Shown here in pieces: positions 1 through 11,269 of a DNA stretch of 64,000 nt. Position 1 is the first letter of the stretch. Each line of letters opens with the position of its first letter. Position numbers and translations under genes: made by a program. Location: the NCBI RefSeq assembly GCF_003576645.1, contig NC_044924.1, positions 26,874,118 to 26,938,117 on the forward strand, read 5' to 3'. This DNA is from Ipomoea triloba (Eukaryota; Streptophyta; Magnoliopsida; Solanales; Convolvulaceae). The notes under the pieces were generated by a model. It saw only the letters and a list, made by a program, of their open reading frames with translations, ran no database searches and was not told the DNA's origin.

Positions 1-256
1 TTGATTGACTAAAAATAAAATGCTACATATAAATGTAGGACCAAAAATAGAATTCACTCTTAAAAAAATTTTCAATGCCTCTTACAATATACATACTCTG
101 TTCAAAATGGAAACAATTAAGGAGGCATTTTTGTTATTCGTCATATTTTGTTTTTCTTCAACGTGTTTCAATGTTTCATATTATCAAAATATCCTCGTCC
201 TTTTCATCTTTAGGTAACATTAATGATAAAACAGTCGATCATGACAACATATTAAA
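1..256. repeat. Distal 5' flank shared among the PR-4 copies
   Basis: Positions ~60-130 resemble the stretch upstream of PR-4 copy 3 (about 46380-46460), and positions ~195-290 resemble the stretch upstream of copy 2 (about 19850-19960). This is seen by eye as long shared word runs with small indels. It implies that the duplicated unit reached at least ~1.6 kb upstream of the coding region, before MITE insertions are subtracted. The short ORFs here overlap in two frames and have no coding character. Confidence 0.6.
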
Positions 257-456
257 TAAAATCATGTTATACATACTCTTATAGCATGTTTGGTTCACAG
301 AATGAATTTTAAAGAAATAGGAATAGTATTTCATAGGTAGTGGAATAAGTAAGGAATAAAATAAGAATTATATTCTATTGTTTGGTTCAATGAAGAAATA
401 GATTTTATGAATATAATTTCAAATGTATGGTTAGTTTAAAGAATAGAAATGAAATG

Positions 457-1273
457 GAGTTAATACCCAATATAGTCCTCGACTATAGTGGTTTTACTCA
501 ATTTAGTCCTAAGTGATTTTTTGTACTCTATTTAGTCCTCGACTTTAATGGTTTTACCCACTTTAGTCCTCTGTTAAGAATTCTGTTTGTTGGGTGTTAA
601 TAACAAGGTTAATATGGTAATTTCATTTCTATTTTATTTTTTATTAAATTAATTATGAATTATATGTCCTAATTTATCTCCCTCTGTATAGTTGATACAG
701 TTCCATCATTACCTTCCTCAAGCCGAAAATTTTTCAATTCGTCATTCACTATCATAAAATATTTCAAGTATTAAATGTTTTGGAATGTCTCCCTGTATGA
801 TCGTTCACTGATTTGAAATTCCATTTTCCAGAGCATGGTTTGGAACCACAAAATACTGTCATGCATGGCTTAGAAACGGGGTATGACCTCTGAATGAATT
901 TGGGCAAATGAAAATGAATTGTCACCTGGTTTTTTGGGTACACATTTGAAATTAATAATTGAAATATTTTCTGATAGTGAATGACGAGTTGAAAGATTTT
1001 TGGCCCGAGGAAGGGAATGACGAAACTGTATCAACTATCCAGAAGAGGGAGATAAATTAGGACATATAATTCATAATTAATTTGATAAAAAAATAAAATA
1101 GAAATGAAATTACCATGTTAACCTTATTATTAGCACCCAACAAACAGAATTCTTAACAGAGGACTAAAGTAGGTAAAACCATTAAAGTTGAGGACTATAT
1201 AGAGTACAAAAAGTCACTTAGAACTAAACTGAGTAAAACCACGATAGTCGAGGACTATATTGAGTATTAACTC
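457..1273. mobile_element. Mutator-like long-TIR MITE nested in the Harbinger-like MITE
   Basis: The 817-bp element begins GAGTTAATACCC and ends with the inverted form (GAGTATTAACTC). The inverted repeats run inward for roughly 150 bp, with the phrases 'tagtcctcgacta' and 'ttagtcctctgtta' on both arms. An exact 10-bp duplication AAATGAAATG lies at 447-456 and 1274-1283. Long TIRs plus a 9-11 bp duplication are the hallmarks of Mutator-like elements. No transposase is visible, so it is non-autonomous. Confidence 0.85.
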
Positions 1274-1338
1274 AAATGAAATGTGTTTAAAAGACATAAA
1301 TACCCTATATAAAAAATGTATTATTATTATTACTTACA

Positions 1339-1344
<6 letters not shown>

Positions 1345-1391
<47 letters not shown>
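1345..1391. repeat. (AT)n microsatellite
   Basis: An uninterrupted run of about 23 AT dinucleotides inside the Harbinger-like MITE. It is likely to be polymorphic in length. Confidence 0.9.
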
Positions 1392-1393
<2 letters not shown>

Positions 1394-1771
1394 GAATTAT
1401 AATATAATACAAAAGGGTATTTTCGGTATTATAGTATAAAAGTTATTCCCCCGGGAATATCTCATTCTCAAGAATGCTATTCTTAAGAATAGAATGACGA
1501 ACCAAACAGTGGAATAGATCTATTCCCAGAAATGATATTCCATTCCCGACCTATTCCACGAACCAAACACATTATAGTAACCAACAATATTATGACACTC
1601 TCTTTTCTTCTTCTTTTTATATCTTTTTTTCTTTCTTCTTTTCTTAATTTACTTTAATTTTCCTCTTTGAGAATAGACTTATTCAAACGGTTTATAACAA
1701 CAAAATCTTTGTAATAATAAATTTATTATTAATTTTGGAACATATACACAATCTCTCCTCCTCGCCCTGTC

Positions 1772-1779
1772 TATAAATA
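1772..1779 (+). promoter_or_regulatory. TATA box of PR-4 copy 1
   Basis: TATAAATA lies 77 bp upstream of the ATG. It sits in a stretch conserved at the same place in all three PR-4 copies, including the upstream 'ggtttataacaacaaaat' block at ~1689 and the 'aagcacatac' leader just before the ATG. The conservation supports a functional core promoter with a 5' UTR of about 45-50 nt. Confidence 0.75.
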
Positions 1780-1848
1780 CAACCAATGCAAACCCAAGAG
1801 ATACAGCACATTGGCAGTAAATACAATTAAGGCAAAGCACATACAAAA

Positions 1849-2898
1849 ATGGAGAGAATTGGTGCTTATTTGCTTGTGGTGGTGGCGATGGTGGCCGGCG
1901 CCGCCGCGCAGAGCGCCACCAACGTGAGGGCGACGTATAACAATTACAACCCTCAGAATATAAATTGGGATTATAATACGGCAAGTGTCTTTTGTGCCAC
2001 CTGGGATGCCGACAAGCCACTTGAATGGCGACAACAATATGGCTGGACTTCCTTCGGTGGCCCTGTTGGTCCAACAGGCTATGATTCTTGTGGCAAATGT
2101 TTGGAGGTATGTTACTTATTTATCAATAATGAAGAAAAAACACCGGTGTTTAGTAAATAGCTGGTAGTTAATAGCGGTTAGCTGTTTTGGTCCGTGGAAT
2201 TGATAAGTTGATCACATTAATTGATTGTAAAAATATGTTTGGTAAATTAGTTGTTAGTTGATTACATGCAAAATGACTTTCTCAAGTTTACCGAAAAAAA
2301 ACTGCTCTGAGCACCTTTTTGAATTTTAGCATTTTAGATCAATAAGTTGTTATAAAAAGTGTTTTAACCAATTAAGTCAAACAGTTAATAATGGTCAAAT
2401 AAGTTAAAATTGACTGATAAACTAATTATATTACAAAACAGAACCGAAGTCATGTTTTAGAAGATCAGAGTAATGCTACAAACCTCGGCCTCCTGTATTT
2501 TTCCTACAAATTTTCTCTCCTGAGGTGTTTAGTAGTTAAATTTATTTATTTGTTAGTGATAAATTAGCTAATTCATTGGCACCAAATTTTCTCTCTGAGA
2601 ATATTTGGCATTTTTCTATATATTTATACTACTTTATACTCATTTAGTACACGCAATATAAATTAAATAATTTTTTGTAAAGAAAATAAATGTATCTTAA
2701 TGGAGTTTACATGTTATTAAAATATTGACGCAGGTTATTAATACCGCTACCAATGATCAACTAACGGTGAGGATTGTTGATCAGTGTTCAAATGGAGGGT
2801 TGGATTTGGACGTCAATGTATTTAATCAATTGGACACGAATGGACAGGGCGTTGCTCAAGGCTACCTCATAGTCAACTACAATTTCGTTGATTGTTAA
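1849..2898 (+). CDS. PR4: PR-4 (barwin-domain) protein, copy 1, two exons, one cysteine missing
   Basis: Exons 1849-2106 and 2734-2898 (phase-0 intron, GT at 2107, AG at 2732-2733) encode 140 residues. Residues 1-20 form a hydrophobic signal peptide ending GAAA; the mature protein starts near Gln21. The barwin fold is clear: [43 protein letters not shown] and NYNFVDC. There is no N-terminal hevein domain, so it is the short class. PR-4 proteins are secreted defence proteins with reported RNase/DNase and chitin-related antifungal activity. The second of six conserved cysteines (normally FCGP) is Gly (TTC GGT GGC), and the protein ends VDC without the usual two extra residues. AATAAA lies at 2966-2971. 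It is expressed-looking but may fold poorly. Confidence 0.9.
2145..2460. mobile_element. MITE remnant in the PR-4 copy 1 intron
   Basis: This stretch, with phrases 'gtttagtaaatagctg', 'gttagctg', 'tttgaattttagcatttt' and 'aaaattgactgataa', aligns by eye along its length with the better preserved element at 3925-4243. It contributes much of the 627-bp intron. The intron copies in PR-4 2 and 3 lack it. Confidence 0.6.
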
Positions 2899-3030
2899 TT
2901 ATTAAAAGTTAATTGCAATGAATTATTTATTTTTAATATTTTGAAAGTTATGAAACTTGTGATATAATAAAGCTTCTTTAGTTGTTGAGCAGTAAGCATA
3001 TATTGTAATCTATAATTATGATTTTATTAA

Positions 3031-3432
3031 GAGTTAATTTCATTTTTGTCCTAAATTTATAGGTGACATTCAACTTTTAATCATTTTTTATCAAAACATC
3101 CATTTTTAGTCCTAGTATTATTATTATAATATGACTAGTTTTGGCCCTCTGTCAACAAAATCGTTGAAATTTCGTTAAATACAAGGACATTTAGATAATT
3201 TTTATACAAAGTAGGTTGACCCACTATATTTTTTATGTTTATTTTTTTGAAATAATTCATAATTGAAGATCAAAATGTCGCTGTATTTAGCGAAATTTAA
3301 ACTATTTTGTTGATAGATGACAAAAAATGGTTATGCCACAATAATACTAGGACCAAAGTGGATGTTTTGATAAAAAAATGACTAAAAGTGAACTGTCACC
3401 TATAATTCTAGGACCAAAAATGAAATTAACTC
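3031..3432. mobile_element. Mutator-like MITE, 402 bp, downstream of PR-4 copy 1
   Basis: It starts GAGTTAATTTC and ends GAAATTAACTC. The arms are inverted over more than 100 bp ('ctaaatttataggtgaca', 'aaaacatcca', 'tagtcctagtatta'). The exact 9-bp duplication TTTTATTAA is at 3022-3030 and 3433-3441. It belongs to the same family as 32120-32547 and 43559-44360. Confidence 0.85.
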
Positions 3433-3924
3433 TTTTATTAACTACTCTTGAATAATTCTTGTTTACTTTAAGTCAAGATCCTATCTTAGAGAGATCTTAA
3501 TTCTATGTCTCGATCCTACTTTCTAGTTGCCTTAAATATTATATAAAGGCATTTAGAATAAGCTTTTTAATCAATGAGTTTGAGTGTGAGCATCAACTGC
3601 AATAATATTCCTTAAGTTCTTTTCTGCTATAATAATTGTTGCAACGTGAGTTTCAATACATCTCTATTTTGTAACTTTATACTTCAATTTTCTACAATCA
3701 AGTATAAGAGCCATAAATGGCCCTTCCAACACAATGAACAACATAACCCTATTGTCTATTAACCATGTTCTAGATGGGAAAATTTACAATTATTGGTGGA
3801 GTTAAATGAAGGTGTTGTTTGATTATCATGAGTTGCTGAAAATTGTTGAAATAAAATATCTACAGAATTGGCAGATAATGCAATTGAGAAAAAGAAAGAC
3901 ATAAAGACATTATATTATGATCCT
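3433..3924. other. Unannotated spacer
   Basis: AT-rich sequence with no ORF or splice-bounded coding segment that I recognise. 'aaccatgttctagatggga' with 'attattggtggagttaa' around 3760-3810 resembles the start of Copia gag genes, but the frame is not open for long, so it is at most a scrap. Confidence 0.3.
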
Positions 3925-4243
3925 GTTTGGTAAATGGCTGTTAGCTGATTGGGTTAGCTGATTGGATTAGAAGGTATGATTTGTTGATAACATTAGCTTA
4001 TTGTAGAAAGTTGTTTGATAAATTAGCTATTATTAGCTGATAGCTTTTTGGTATAATTTCTTTTCTCAAAAAGCTAATTGAAAAGGCTGCTTTGAGTAGC
4101 CTTTTGAATTTTAGTATTTTGGGGTTACAAAATGCTTATTAACCAAACACTTATATTAATTTTTTTAACCAAATTTAAACAACTAATAATTGTCAAATAA
4201 GCCAAAATTGACTGATAAGCAGATTATTTACAAACAGGGTCTA
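3925..4243. mobile_element. MITE with CCTGTTTGGTAAAT ends
   Basis: Left end CCTGTTTGGTAAATGGCTG; right end TTATTTACAAACAGGG, its imperfect inverse. The interior contains repeated 'ttagctgat' and 'aaaattgactgataagc'. A second, degraded copy lies in the PR-4 copy 1 intron (2145-2460). hAT-like by general appearance; no clean target duplication was found. Confidence 0.6.
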
Positions 4244-4916
4244 TATCCATTTAGGGATGAGTGATGAACCCTTTTAGCAAATTCAAAATACAAAGACCTC
4301 TTATGAGACATGATGGCAAGAAAACCTCCCTTACGGTACTCAGAGCACGATTTAGGCATGGTTAAATATACCCAATCCCATTCTTGAATGGGAAATTTAA
4401 ACTTCTTTTAAACAAATTAAAAGTTGAGTCTTTTGTATTGCAAGGGTTGGCTCCAAGCTCATTATTATCTATGACACGTATATATCATTTTTACGTTGAA
4501 ATATGATATATGTAAAATTTAAATATTTGTTATCTAAACAAAATATATTAGGATATAATATAACTAAAAATATTCAAATCAATAATTTATTAAGTTCAAT
4601 CAAAATCTAATACTTAATTTAGAGTTCAAGTTTTGATTGTGATAATGTGAATAATGTCTAATTTTAAATGTAAGATTTTTATATAAGTAAATGCGAGTAG
4701 AAAAAGTCAAAGATGGTGATAAATAGATAATGGTGAGAATGTGGTTATAATGATATGCATAAAAGTACCACACAGTGTGCAGAAATGCACAATTAGGTGT
4801 GCTGCATTTTTTTAGGTGTGTTGTGCGTTTTTGTGGTGTATGTGTGCATTATTTTAAGTGACCGCACCAACCGCACGTTAAGGTGTGACCAGAATTAAAC
4901 AGAGGTCATATATATA
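4244..4916. other. AT-rich spacer without recognisable genes
   Basis: I see no coding frame, tRNA or paired repeat. A short GT-rich stretch (4780-4870) has several 'gtgtgc' words. Confidence 0.3.
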
Positions 4917-5715
4917 TATAGGGTTGCACTCTCGTGCGTACTCTCGCTCAAGAGAGAACTGCGGACAAATCACAGCCATCCACGTGTCCAGATCAACGAA
5001 TCAGATGCAATTTTAAAAAAAAAAAAAAAAAAAAAAAGACGCGGTGGAATTTTCGTAAATAACTGGAACTTTGGTGCACCTAGTTTCACTTACAAGTGCA
5101 CCTAGTTTTACTTACAAGTGCACCTATTTTCACTTACAAGTACGAATAATTACCGTGTTAATATTCATGCACCTATTTTCGCAAATATTATCACTTACAA
5201 ATGCAATTAATTTACCTTGTTAATATTCATGCACCTGGTGCAACCTAGGTGCACCTAATTATAGCATTAGGTGCACTTAGTTATAACATTAGGTGCACTT
5301 AGTATTGATGCTCAATGTACAATTCACTTGCACCTTTAATACATTTTATTTGCATCTGCAATACATTTTACTTGTACTTGTGCAAGTAATTTACTTTGTT
5401 AACATTAATGCACCTGGGTATAACCTATGTGCACCTAGTTATAACATTAGCTACAGTTAGTATTGATGCTCATTATAAAATTTACTTGCACTTGTAATAC
5501 ATTTTACTTGCACGTGTGCACCTATTTTCACTTACAGGTGCAAGTAATATACCTTGTTAACATTTATGCACCATTACGTGCACCTAGTTATAACATTACG
5601 TGCACCTAGTTATAACGTTATGTGCAACTACATTCCTGACACGTGGCCCGCTGTGATTCGTCCGCAGTTCTCTCCTGTACGACTAATACGCACCTGAACG
5701 CGATTCTATATATAT
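4917..5715. mobile_element. Inverted-repeat element with internal GTGCACCTA array
   Basis: Both ends carry a near-palindromic pair: 'agagagaactgcggacaaat' with 'cacgtgtcc' on the left (4950-4998) and 'acacgtgg..gattcgtccgcagttctct' on the right (5638-5675), flanked by (TA)n on each side. Between them are a poly-A tract (5017-5037) and about 550 bp of short irregular repeats built on 'cacttacaagtgcaccta' and 'gtgcacctagttataacatta'. No ORF. Likely a non-autonomous element; the class is uncertain. Confidence 0.6.
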
Positions 5716-6163
5716 ATATTCTCTTTTCCATTTAGAAAACGTAAAAAATAGTTCTCAGTCTTCTAAAAAGTTGGAAAATGTTCTCATTTTTCAAAATGAA
5801 AAATTGTGTTATTAAACATGTATGCTCATTTACTAACGGGAGATTTTCTACAGTTTTCTAGAAAAATGAAAATTGGAGAACAAAAAACATACTAACATAG
5901 TTTTTCATTTGAAAACTAAAAGCTTTTTTCCAATTGGTTATATATCACTATAACTACACTCTAAAAAAATATTAATATTGTCTAAACTAAATTTTAGGTG
6001 GACATAATAGGTTATTGGTTCAGATATATTTTTTAGTTATGTTATATACATATATAAATTTGGTTCAGATATCAAATTTAAAAAATCTTACATATACTAG
6101 ATTTAAAAGTAAAAATTGTATTTATTCTATTTGAACCAAACATATCCAAAAATATTTTAAATA
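5716..6163. other. AT-rich spacer
   Basis: Contains locally repeated 'gttctca'/'ttttcta' words with a weak inverted arrangement (5755-5935). No coding signal. Confidence 0.25.
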
Positions 6164-6260
6164 CTAGTTTTGCACGCGCATTGCGCGAATGTGCTAATGC
6201 TCAATGTTTATATTTAAATAAGTATTTCAAAGTATATCAATTCAAGATTATATAGGATAA
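6164..6260 (-). mobile_element. Helitron 3' terminus, minus strand
   Basis: On the minus strand the sequence reads a GC hairpin (CGCGCAATGCGCG), a short spacer and then CTAG followed by T. This is the Helitron 3' signature of a hairpin ~10 nt before CTRR with insertion before T. The matching 5' TC end to the right was not identified. Low-complexity AT sequence follows. Confidence 0.5.
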
Positions 6261-6764
6261 GTTCATACAGAGATAATTGAATGTCGATTTGTTTATTTAA
6301 ATAGGTAATTCAAAGTATATGAATGCAATATAATATAGGATATCCATTATAATTGTTACTAAGATAAATGTTTGCAACTTTGTAAAATAGATAGTCTAAA
6401 TATTTAGTGTAAACACGATAGTCTAAATAAATATTACTTTTGGTTTGAATTTCTCTAAGTGTTCTTAATTCTTTTGTGGTAGCATTGTCATTGTCTCCAT
6501 CTTCACTATTTGTCATCTTTTTTTTTTTTTTGTTGGTAGTGTGTCATTTACAATTGAGTTACTGGTTATAGCATAGATGGCAGCGTCATGCAATCAGATT
6601 ATAGTGTATAAAGTTGTGAATTTGTTTGGTTGTGTATATGTCTGGGATCTTAATTGTACTATAAACTCTTGATTTCGAAAGCACATATTGTTATTTTACA
6701 ATGGTAGTGTTTTTCCCTACATGTTTTATGTGAAAGTATTAAATAAAATATTAATATTTATTAT

Positions 6765-6830
6765 ACTAGTATTTTCACCCGTGTGTTGCATGGAATGAAT
6801 TTTTTATAATATTTTAAAAATATTTGGATC
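6765..6830 (-). mobile_element. Degraded Helitron-like 3' terminus, minus strand
   Basis: The minus-strand reading ends ACCCGTG-type hairpin remnant ... AATACTAG then T. It resembles the ends at 6164 and 10378 but the hairpin is imperfect (CATGCAACACACGG). It could also be the left partner of the end at 10356-10378 in an inverted-repeat element, since CTAGTATTTTCACCCGTG here mirrors CACGGGTAAAATGCTAG there. Confidence 0.4.
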
Positions 6831-7922
6831 GATATACAATTATATAAATTATTATAACAATGAATATTAGATAGTGCAATTGATGAAATGTGTTGGATCG
6901 ATTATGTTTTTTGATGTTATCATTACTTGAATTCGAGAAAATAATTGCCCAATTGCTCATGCGATGCAGGGGTAATATTTTTTATATATTTAGATAATAA
7001 TATTAAAGATGAAATTATAAACAACTCTAATATTTGAAACTGTACATTTATTTTATTATAAGATTAGTGCAAAAGTATCACTCAATTAATTGAATAATAT
7101 ATGACTCGTTTGTCTACAATTGTCTTTAAAAAATACATACATAATATGATTTATGTAATTATATTATAACTAAAATAAATATGGGAAATTGGATAAATAA
7201 TTTAATTGTAATTATTATAAAAATAAATCGAACGACCCATGTTTAGTATGCATTATAATTACAATGGTTATTTGTTGGCTTGCACTAAAGTTTCACACCA
7301 AGATGGTGTTTTGTTGTTTTGGTTTGAGAGAGATCTAGAACAATGAGTTTATTACACACTTTCTAAATTCATATTTTAAGTTAAACAAAAAGAGTTTGCA
7401 ACTTTTTGTTTATACGTGGAAAAGAAAAGAACCTAAATAAACTAAAAATTATAGAAATATGGGCTACACGAACCCTACAATATTTGCATCTAATAAACTT
7501 TTAAAACCCCTTTTAGGGTTGTGAAAAATGTGTAGATCGAGACGTTACAATCATGTATTGTAGCTAGATTGTTTTCATACATATTTTGTGCATGTAATTG
7601 AGAGTTTTCAACTACGTTTATACACATAGTAAAACTGTCATTTTATGACGCCTTGCACAAATGTTTAAAATAATGAAATATTGATATAGAATGCAACAAT
7701 ACTTTTAAGATAATTGCTCCATAAATGACTAAAATTCAAGTGCATTAATTTTAACCCATGCAAATGCAAGTAAAGATAAAAGAGAGAAAAATAATGCAAG
7801 TCATGTTTCTCCTTAAAGTACACTATTGTAAGGATTAATATGTATATTATTGTCATAATTTAACATTTAACCTTATTCGATGTTATTTTAAAATAATTTT
7901 ATGATGATATAATCTATATCTA
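6831..7922. other. AT-rich region without recognisable genes
   Basis: Short ORFs on the minus strand are hydrophobic, low-complexity translations of AT sequence. No splice-bounded exon, tRNA or paired repeat was identified. Confidence 0.25.
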
Positions 7923-8959
7923 TCTATATATATATTAAAACAAAAGTGTTGTTTTCCCACCCATCCTAAGAAAATAACTCTGTTTTGAAATTTGAAATTA
8001 CAATCATTTTTTAGCTAATTAAATAATAACAAAAATACTATATATGTTAATTTAATTTATAGTAATGATTACCTAAAATATTTATTATACCATAAATCAT
8101 GTTCTACTTTTAAGGTACACTAAACTAATACTCAATATATTCTTTTTCAACTTAAGTTCAATTTTTTTTATATACAAATAAAATTAATATATAAAAAATA
8201 TATCATTAAAAGGTTCTAAGTATAAACTTTTAAATAACACCTATATTGATATTTTTATTTTAATGTATTAAATTAATATACAATTATATTTGATCACTAT
8301 ATTATATTCATTTTTAATATAATATTGGTTCATTTTTAAAATATTGTAGATTGATTTTTTACCATACTATTTCAATATATATTTAAAATTAACATGGAAT
8401 TACATAATTAAATTTTATTAGAATTGAAATCATCTATTTAATTTAATATTTTATATAGAATTTAAATTAACATGTTATTGTTTTAAGTTTTTAATTAAAA
8501 TTAAATTCATTTATATAGAATTGAAATCTTTTATTTAATTTAACATTTTAATATTATATATGTTTTTAAATATTTTATATGTTTTGAATTTCAATTCAAA
8601 AAAATAATAAAATTAAAATAATTTCATTTGGTTCAAGTATTGTTATATATCTTTTTTAATTTTATAGTTAAATTCTGTATGACAATTGAAATACTTTTTT
8701 TTAAACTTTTCATGTGCATAAAAGTAAACTGTTGTGCAAAATAAAATAAAAATAAATCAAATGTAATCTCACTGTTATTTCTAATTCTGTTTTCCATCGT
8801 TATATTGCTATATATATAGATTTCTATCATTTTTAAAGTCATTAAATAATAATAAGGTAATTTAATGGTAATAGAATTTATAATATATATTTTTTATTTC
8901 ATTTTTATTATTTTTAAATTTAATTAAAAATTGTTAAAATTATAATATTAATTTGATTC

Positions 8960-8962
<3 letters not shown>

Positions 8963-9014
<52 letters not shown>
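8963..9014. repeat. (TA)n microsatellite
   Basis: A pure TA run of about 50 bp within the AT-rich candidate Helitron. Confidence 0.9.
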
Positions 9015-9015
<1 letters not shown>

Positions 9016-9328
9016 ATAAAAAGAGAAAATAATAACTATAATGCATATATGCATATTGAATCATTATTGCATGTCAAAAGTTCAATTCACTAAAAACAAT
9101 TTGTCGCATGCCAATTTGTTTACTTCATCTAACTTTTAAAAATAATTACGATATTATTACTACTATATATAAATTTATCCCTACATAAATAATGTTGGTT
9201 TTTAACGTTTAAAAATGTGAAAGGTAAAATATATCATTATTATGATTTTAGCACTCCACTCATGACAAATATAAGTATTATTGCATTAATTAAAAGTTTT
9301 ATAATACAATTGCTATAAACAAATTTAT

Positions 9329-9330
<2 letters not shown>

Positions 9331-9373
<43 letters not shown>

Positions 9374-9374
9374 N

Positions 9375-9416
<42 letters not shown>
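9331..9416. repeat. (TA)n microsatellite with an ambiguous base
   Basis: A TA run of about 85 bp interrupted by a single N at 9374. The true length is uncertain, as such tracts often collapse or slip in sequencing. Confidence 0.9.
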
Positions 9417-9420
<4 letters not shown>

Positions 9421-10738
9421 TATCAATTTCTCTTTTTATCCATTTATGTAGACATATATTATATTAATAGTATTTTATACAACATGAAAATATATACATA
9501 TTTTTTTTTATAGAATTGTGATTACTGGCATAATTATACACGTTTATTACTACAATGGTTACTTATTAAAAATTATTTTAAAATATTTCTAAACTCATAC
9601 TCTTAATTAAAAATTTAAAAATATTTAAAATTTTTTCTAAATATGTAATATAGTTAGGGTCTACATTAATCCATATATATTTAAAAATTAAATTCTTTTC
9701 ATTTGTAAATGTAATTTTCTTAATTATAATTAATAAAATATAAAATATAATTAAAAATAAAATTATAAAATTAACAAAATATGTGTTCATACATATTTAT
9801 ATTTTAAAAAAGGCATGCATACATATACTTATGCACTATATTAATCATACAAAACTAAAATACTATTTTTTAATTTTTAAATTTAATTATTTTAATTATA
9901 ATATATCAATATAAATTATAATTACAGAAATTATATTATAGAATTTGCATACATACATATTAATAAATATTATTTGTATATACACTGTATTACATAATCA
10001 TATAAGAAAATGTGTCTGATAAGAGTTTAAAATCACATATATAAAATTTAAAATTTGCTTTTTTTAATTTCTAAGTATAATTTTCTTAGTTATTATTCAT
10101 ATTGTTAGAATTATAATATATATGAAATACAACTAGGAATAATTCAATTTAATTATGTAAATTTTTCTCTATAAATTTATCTAAATATGTACCTGATTAA
10201 AGATTATATTAATCATACAAAATCTTAATTTTAATTTTCTATGCTATGATAATAGATACTTGACCAAATATATGAAAATTCGTGTATACTATTATATTGC
10301 ACATTTTAATATATTTTTATTTCTTAATTATTTTTTTTAATTCACAATAACAAAATTTTTTCGTGCATCGCACGGGTAAAATGCTAGATACATAAAAAAT
10401 CATAATTGATCTTAAATTGTTGTACAAGCAAAACTCAAGATAGACGCATTATCATGTGCATTAGAGTTTAACAAAGCATTTTCTTAACATTAGTAGTGAA
10501 AATATGGAATTCAAGTTACAATTACTTGCCAAGTGAAATTATTTATTAGTTTTTTATGGGGCTCTTCAATGAAGTTATCAACATTATCTCAGGTAATAAA
10601 TATTTATTCCGTAATAATTAAAGGATTAGTGTAGTAATTTTTTGTTTACCTTCATAGCTAAACAAGTGAAGCAACTGGAAAATACTTCTTGAGAGAGTTA
10701 AATAAATTTATAATAGCTGAAAAAAAAAACAAAATAAA

Positions 10739-10810
10739 ATTAGAGTGGTGCAGCGGAAGTGTGGTGGGCCCATAACCCACAGGTCCCAGGATTGAAACCT
10801 GGCTCTGATA
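10739..10810 (+). pseudogene. Initiator tRNA-Met (CAT) pseudogene
   Basis: 72 nt matching, from memory, the plant elongator-distinct initiator tRNA-Met: acceptor arms ATTAGAG/CTCTGAT, D arm with GCAGCGGAAG, anticodon arm GGTGGGCCCATAACCCACC-like with CAT, and T arm CAGGATTGAAACCTG. All four differences from the expected sequence appear to be C to T, three of them at CpG sites, including the invariant C of the B box (GATCGAAA to GATTGAAA). No CCA and no poly-T terminator directly follows. It is probably not transcribed by Pol III. Confidence 0.75.
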
Positions 10811-11269
10811 TAGTTGATGTAACTTTTTTAAAGTAGTTATTGAGTACTATAATATACTATCAAATAATTTATATTTAGTACACAAATAATGTACTTTTAA
10901 TATATTAAAAGTTTATCTATTCAAATAAATTACTTTATTTAAGTACTAAAAGTACATTATTTTAAATAATGTACATTCATAACACAAATAATGTAATTTT
11001 AGTATATTAAAAATGTACATTTTCTTTTATGGTCCACACAGCACTGTTAATTTGCCTCAGATTCTGTGTAATTAATTCATTAATTACCATAATAATTATT
11101 AAAAAATATAATAATATTTTGCAACTATACTATTATACTTTAAGAGAGAGAGAGAGAGTATAAATAAAAGTTGTCATATTTATTGAGCTATTATTTATCA
11201 AAAATAATTATTAAATTTTATATATTAATAGCTTGGGAGGTAGTTTGGGCAAGAAGTTGCAAAAGTAGG
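10811..11269. other. AT-rich spacer
   Basis: Contains clustered inverted words (TAAAAGTACATTATTT and its complement, about 10885-11010) and a (GA)n run at 11145-11158. No coding signal. Confidence 0.3.

Larger units (their letters stand above)
285..1571. mobile_element. Harbinger/Tourist-like MITE upstream of PR-4 copy 1
   Basis: The ends are imperfect inverted repeats built on ATGTTTGGTTC / GAACCAAACAC, followed by blocks rich in GGAATAG. TTATAG flanks both sides (279-284 and 1572-1577). PR-4 copy 2 has the same flanking sequence without the insert at 19940-19960 (CTCTTATGGTAACC), so the boundaries rest on a paralogous empty site. A TTA core duplication and the GTTTGG ends suggest the PIF/Harbinger group; the superfamily is an inference. 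It contains a second, nested element and an AT microsatellite. Confidence 0.75.
7923..10378 (+). mobile_element. Candidate non-autonomous Helitron, very AT-rich
   Basis: It begins TCTATATATATATTAAAAC after an A (7922), a typical plant Helitron 5' start. It ends with the hairpin CGTGCATCGCACG (10357-10369), then GGTAAAATG and CTAG (10375-10378). No Rep/helicase frame is present. It contains (TA)n tracts at 8963-9014 and 9331-9416. The base after CTAG is A rather than the preferred T, so the pairing of ends is an inference. Confidence 0.45.

Noticed and set aside
6310..9790. Several 60-70 residue hydrophobic ORFs
   Set aside because: Low-complexity translations of AT-rich DNA, with no conserved motif and no regulatory context.
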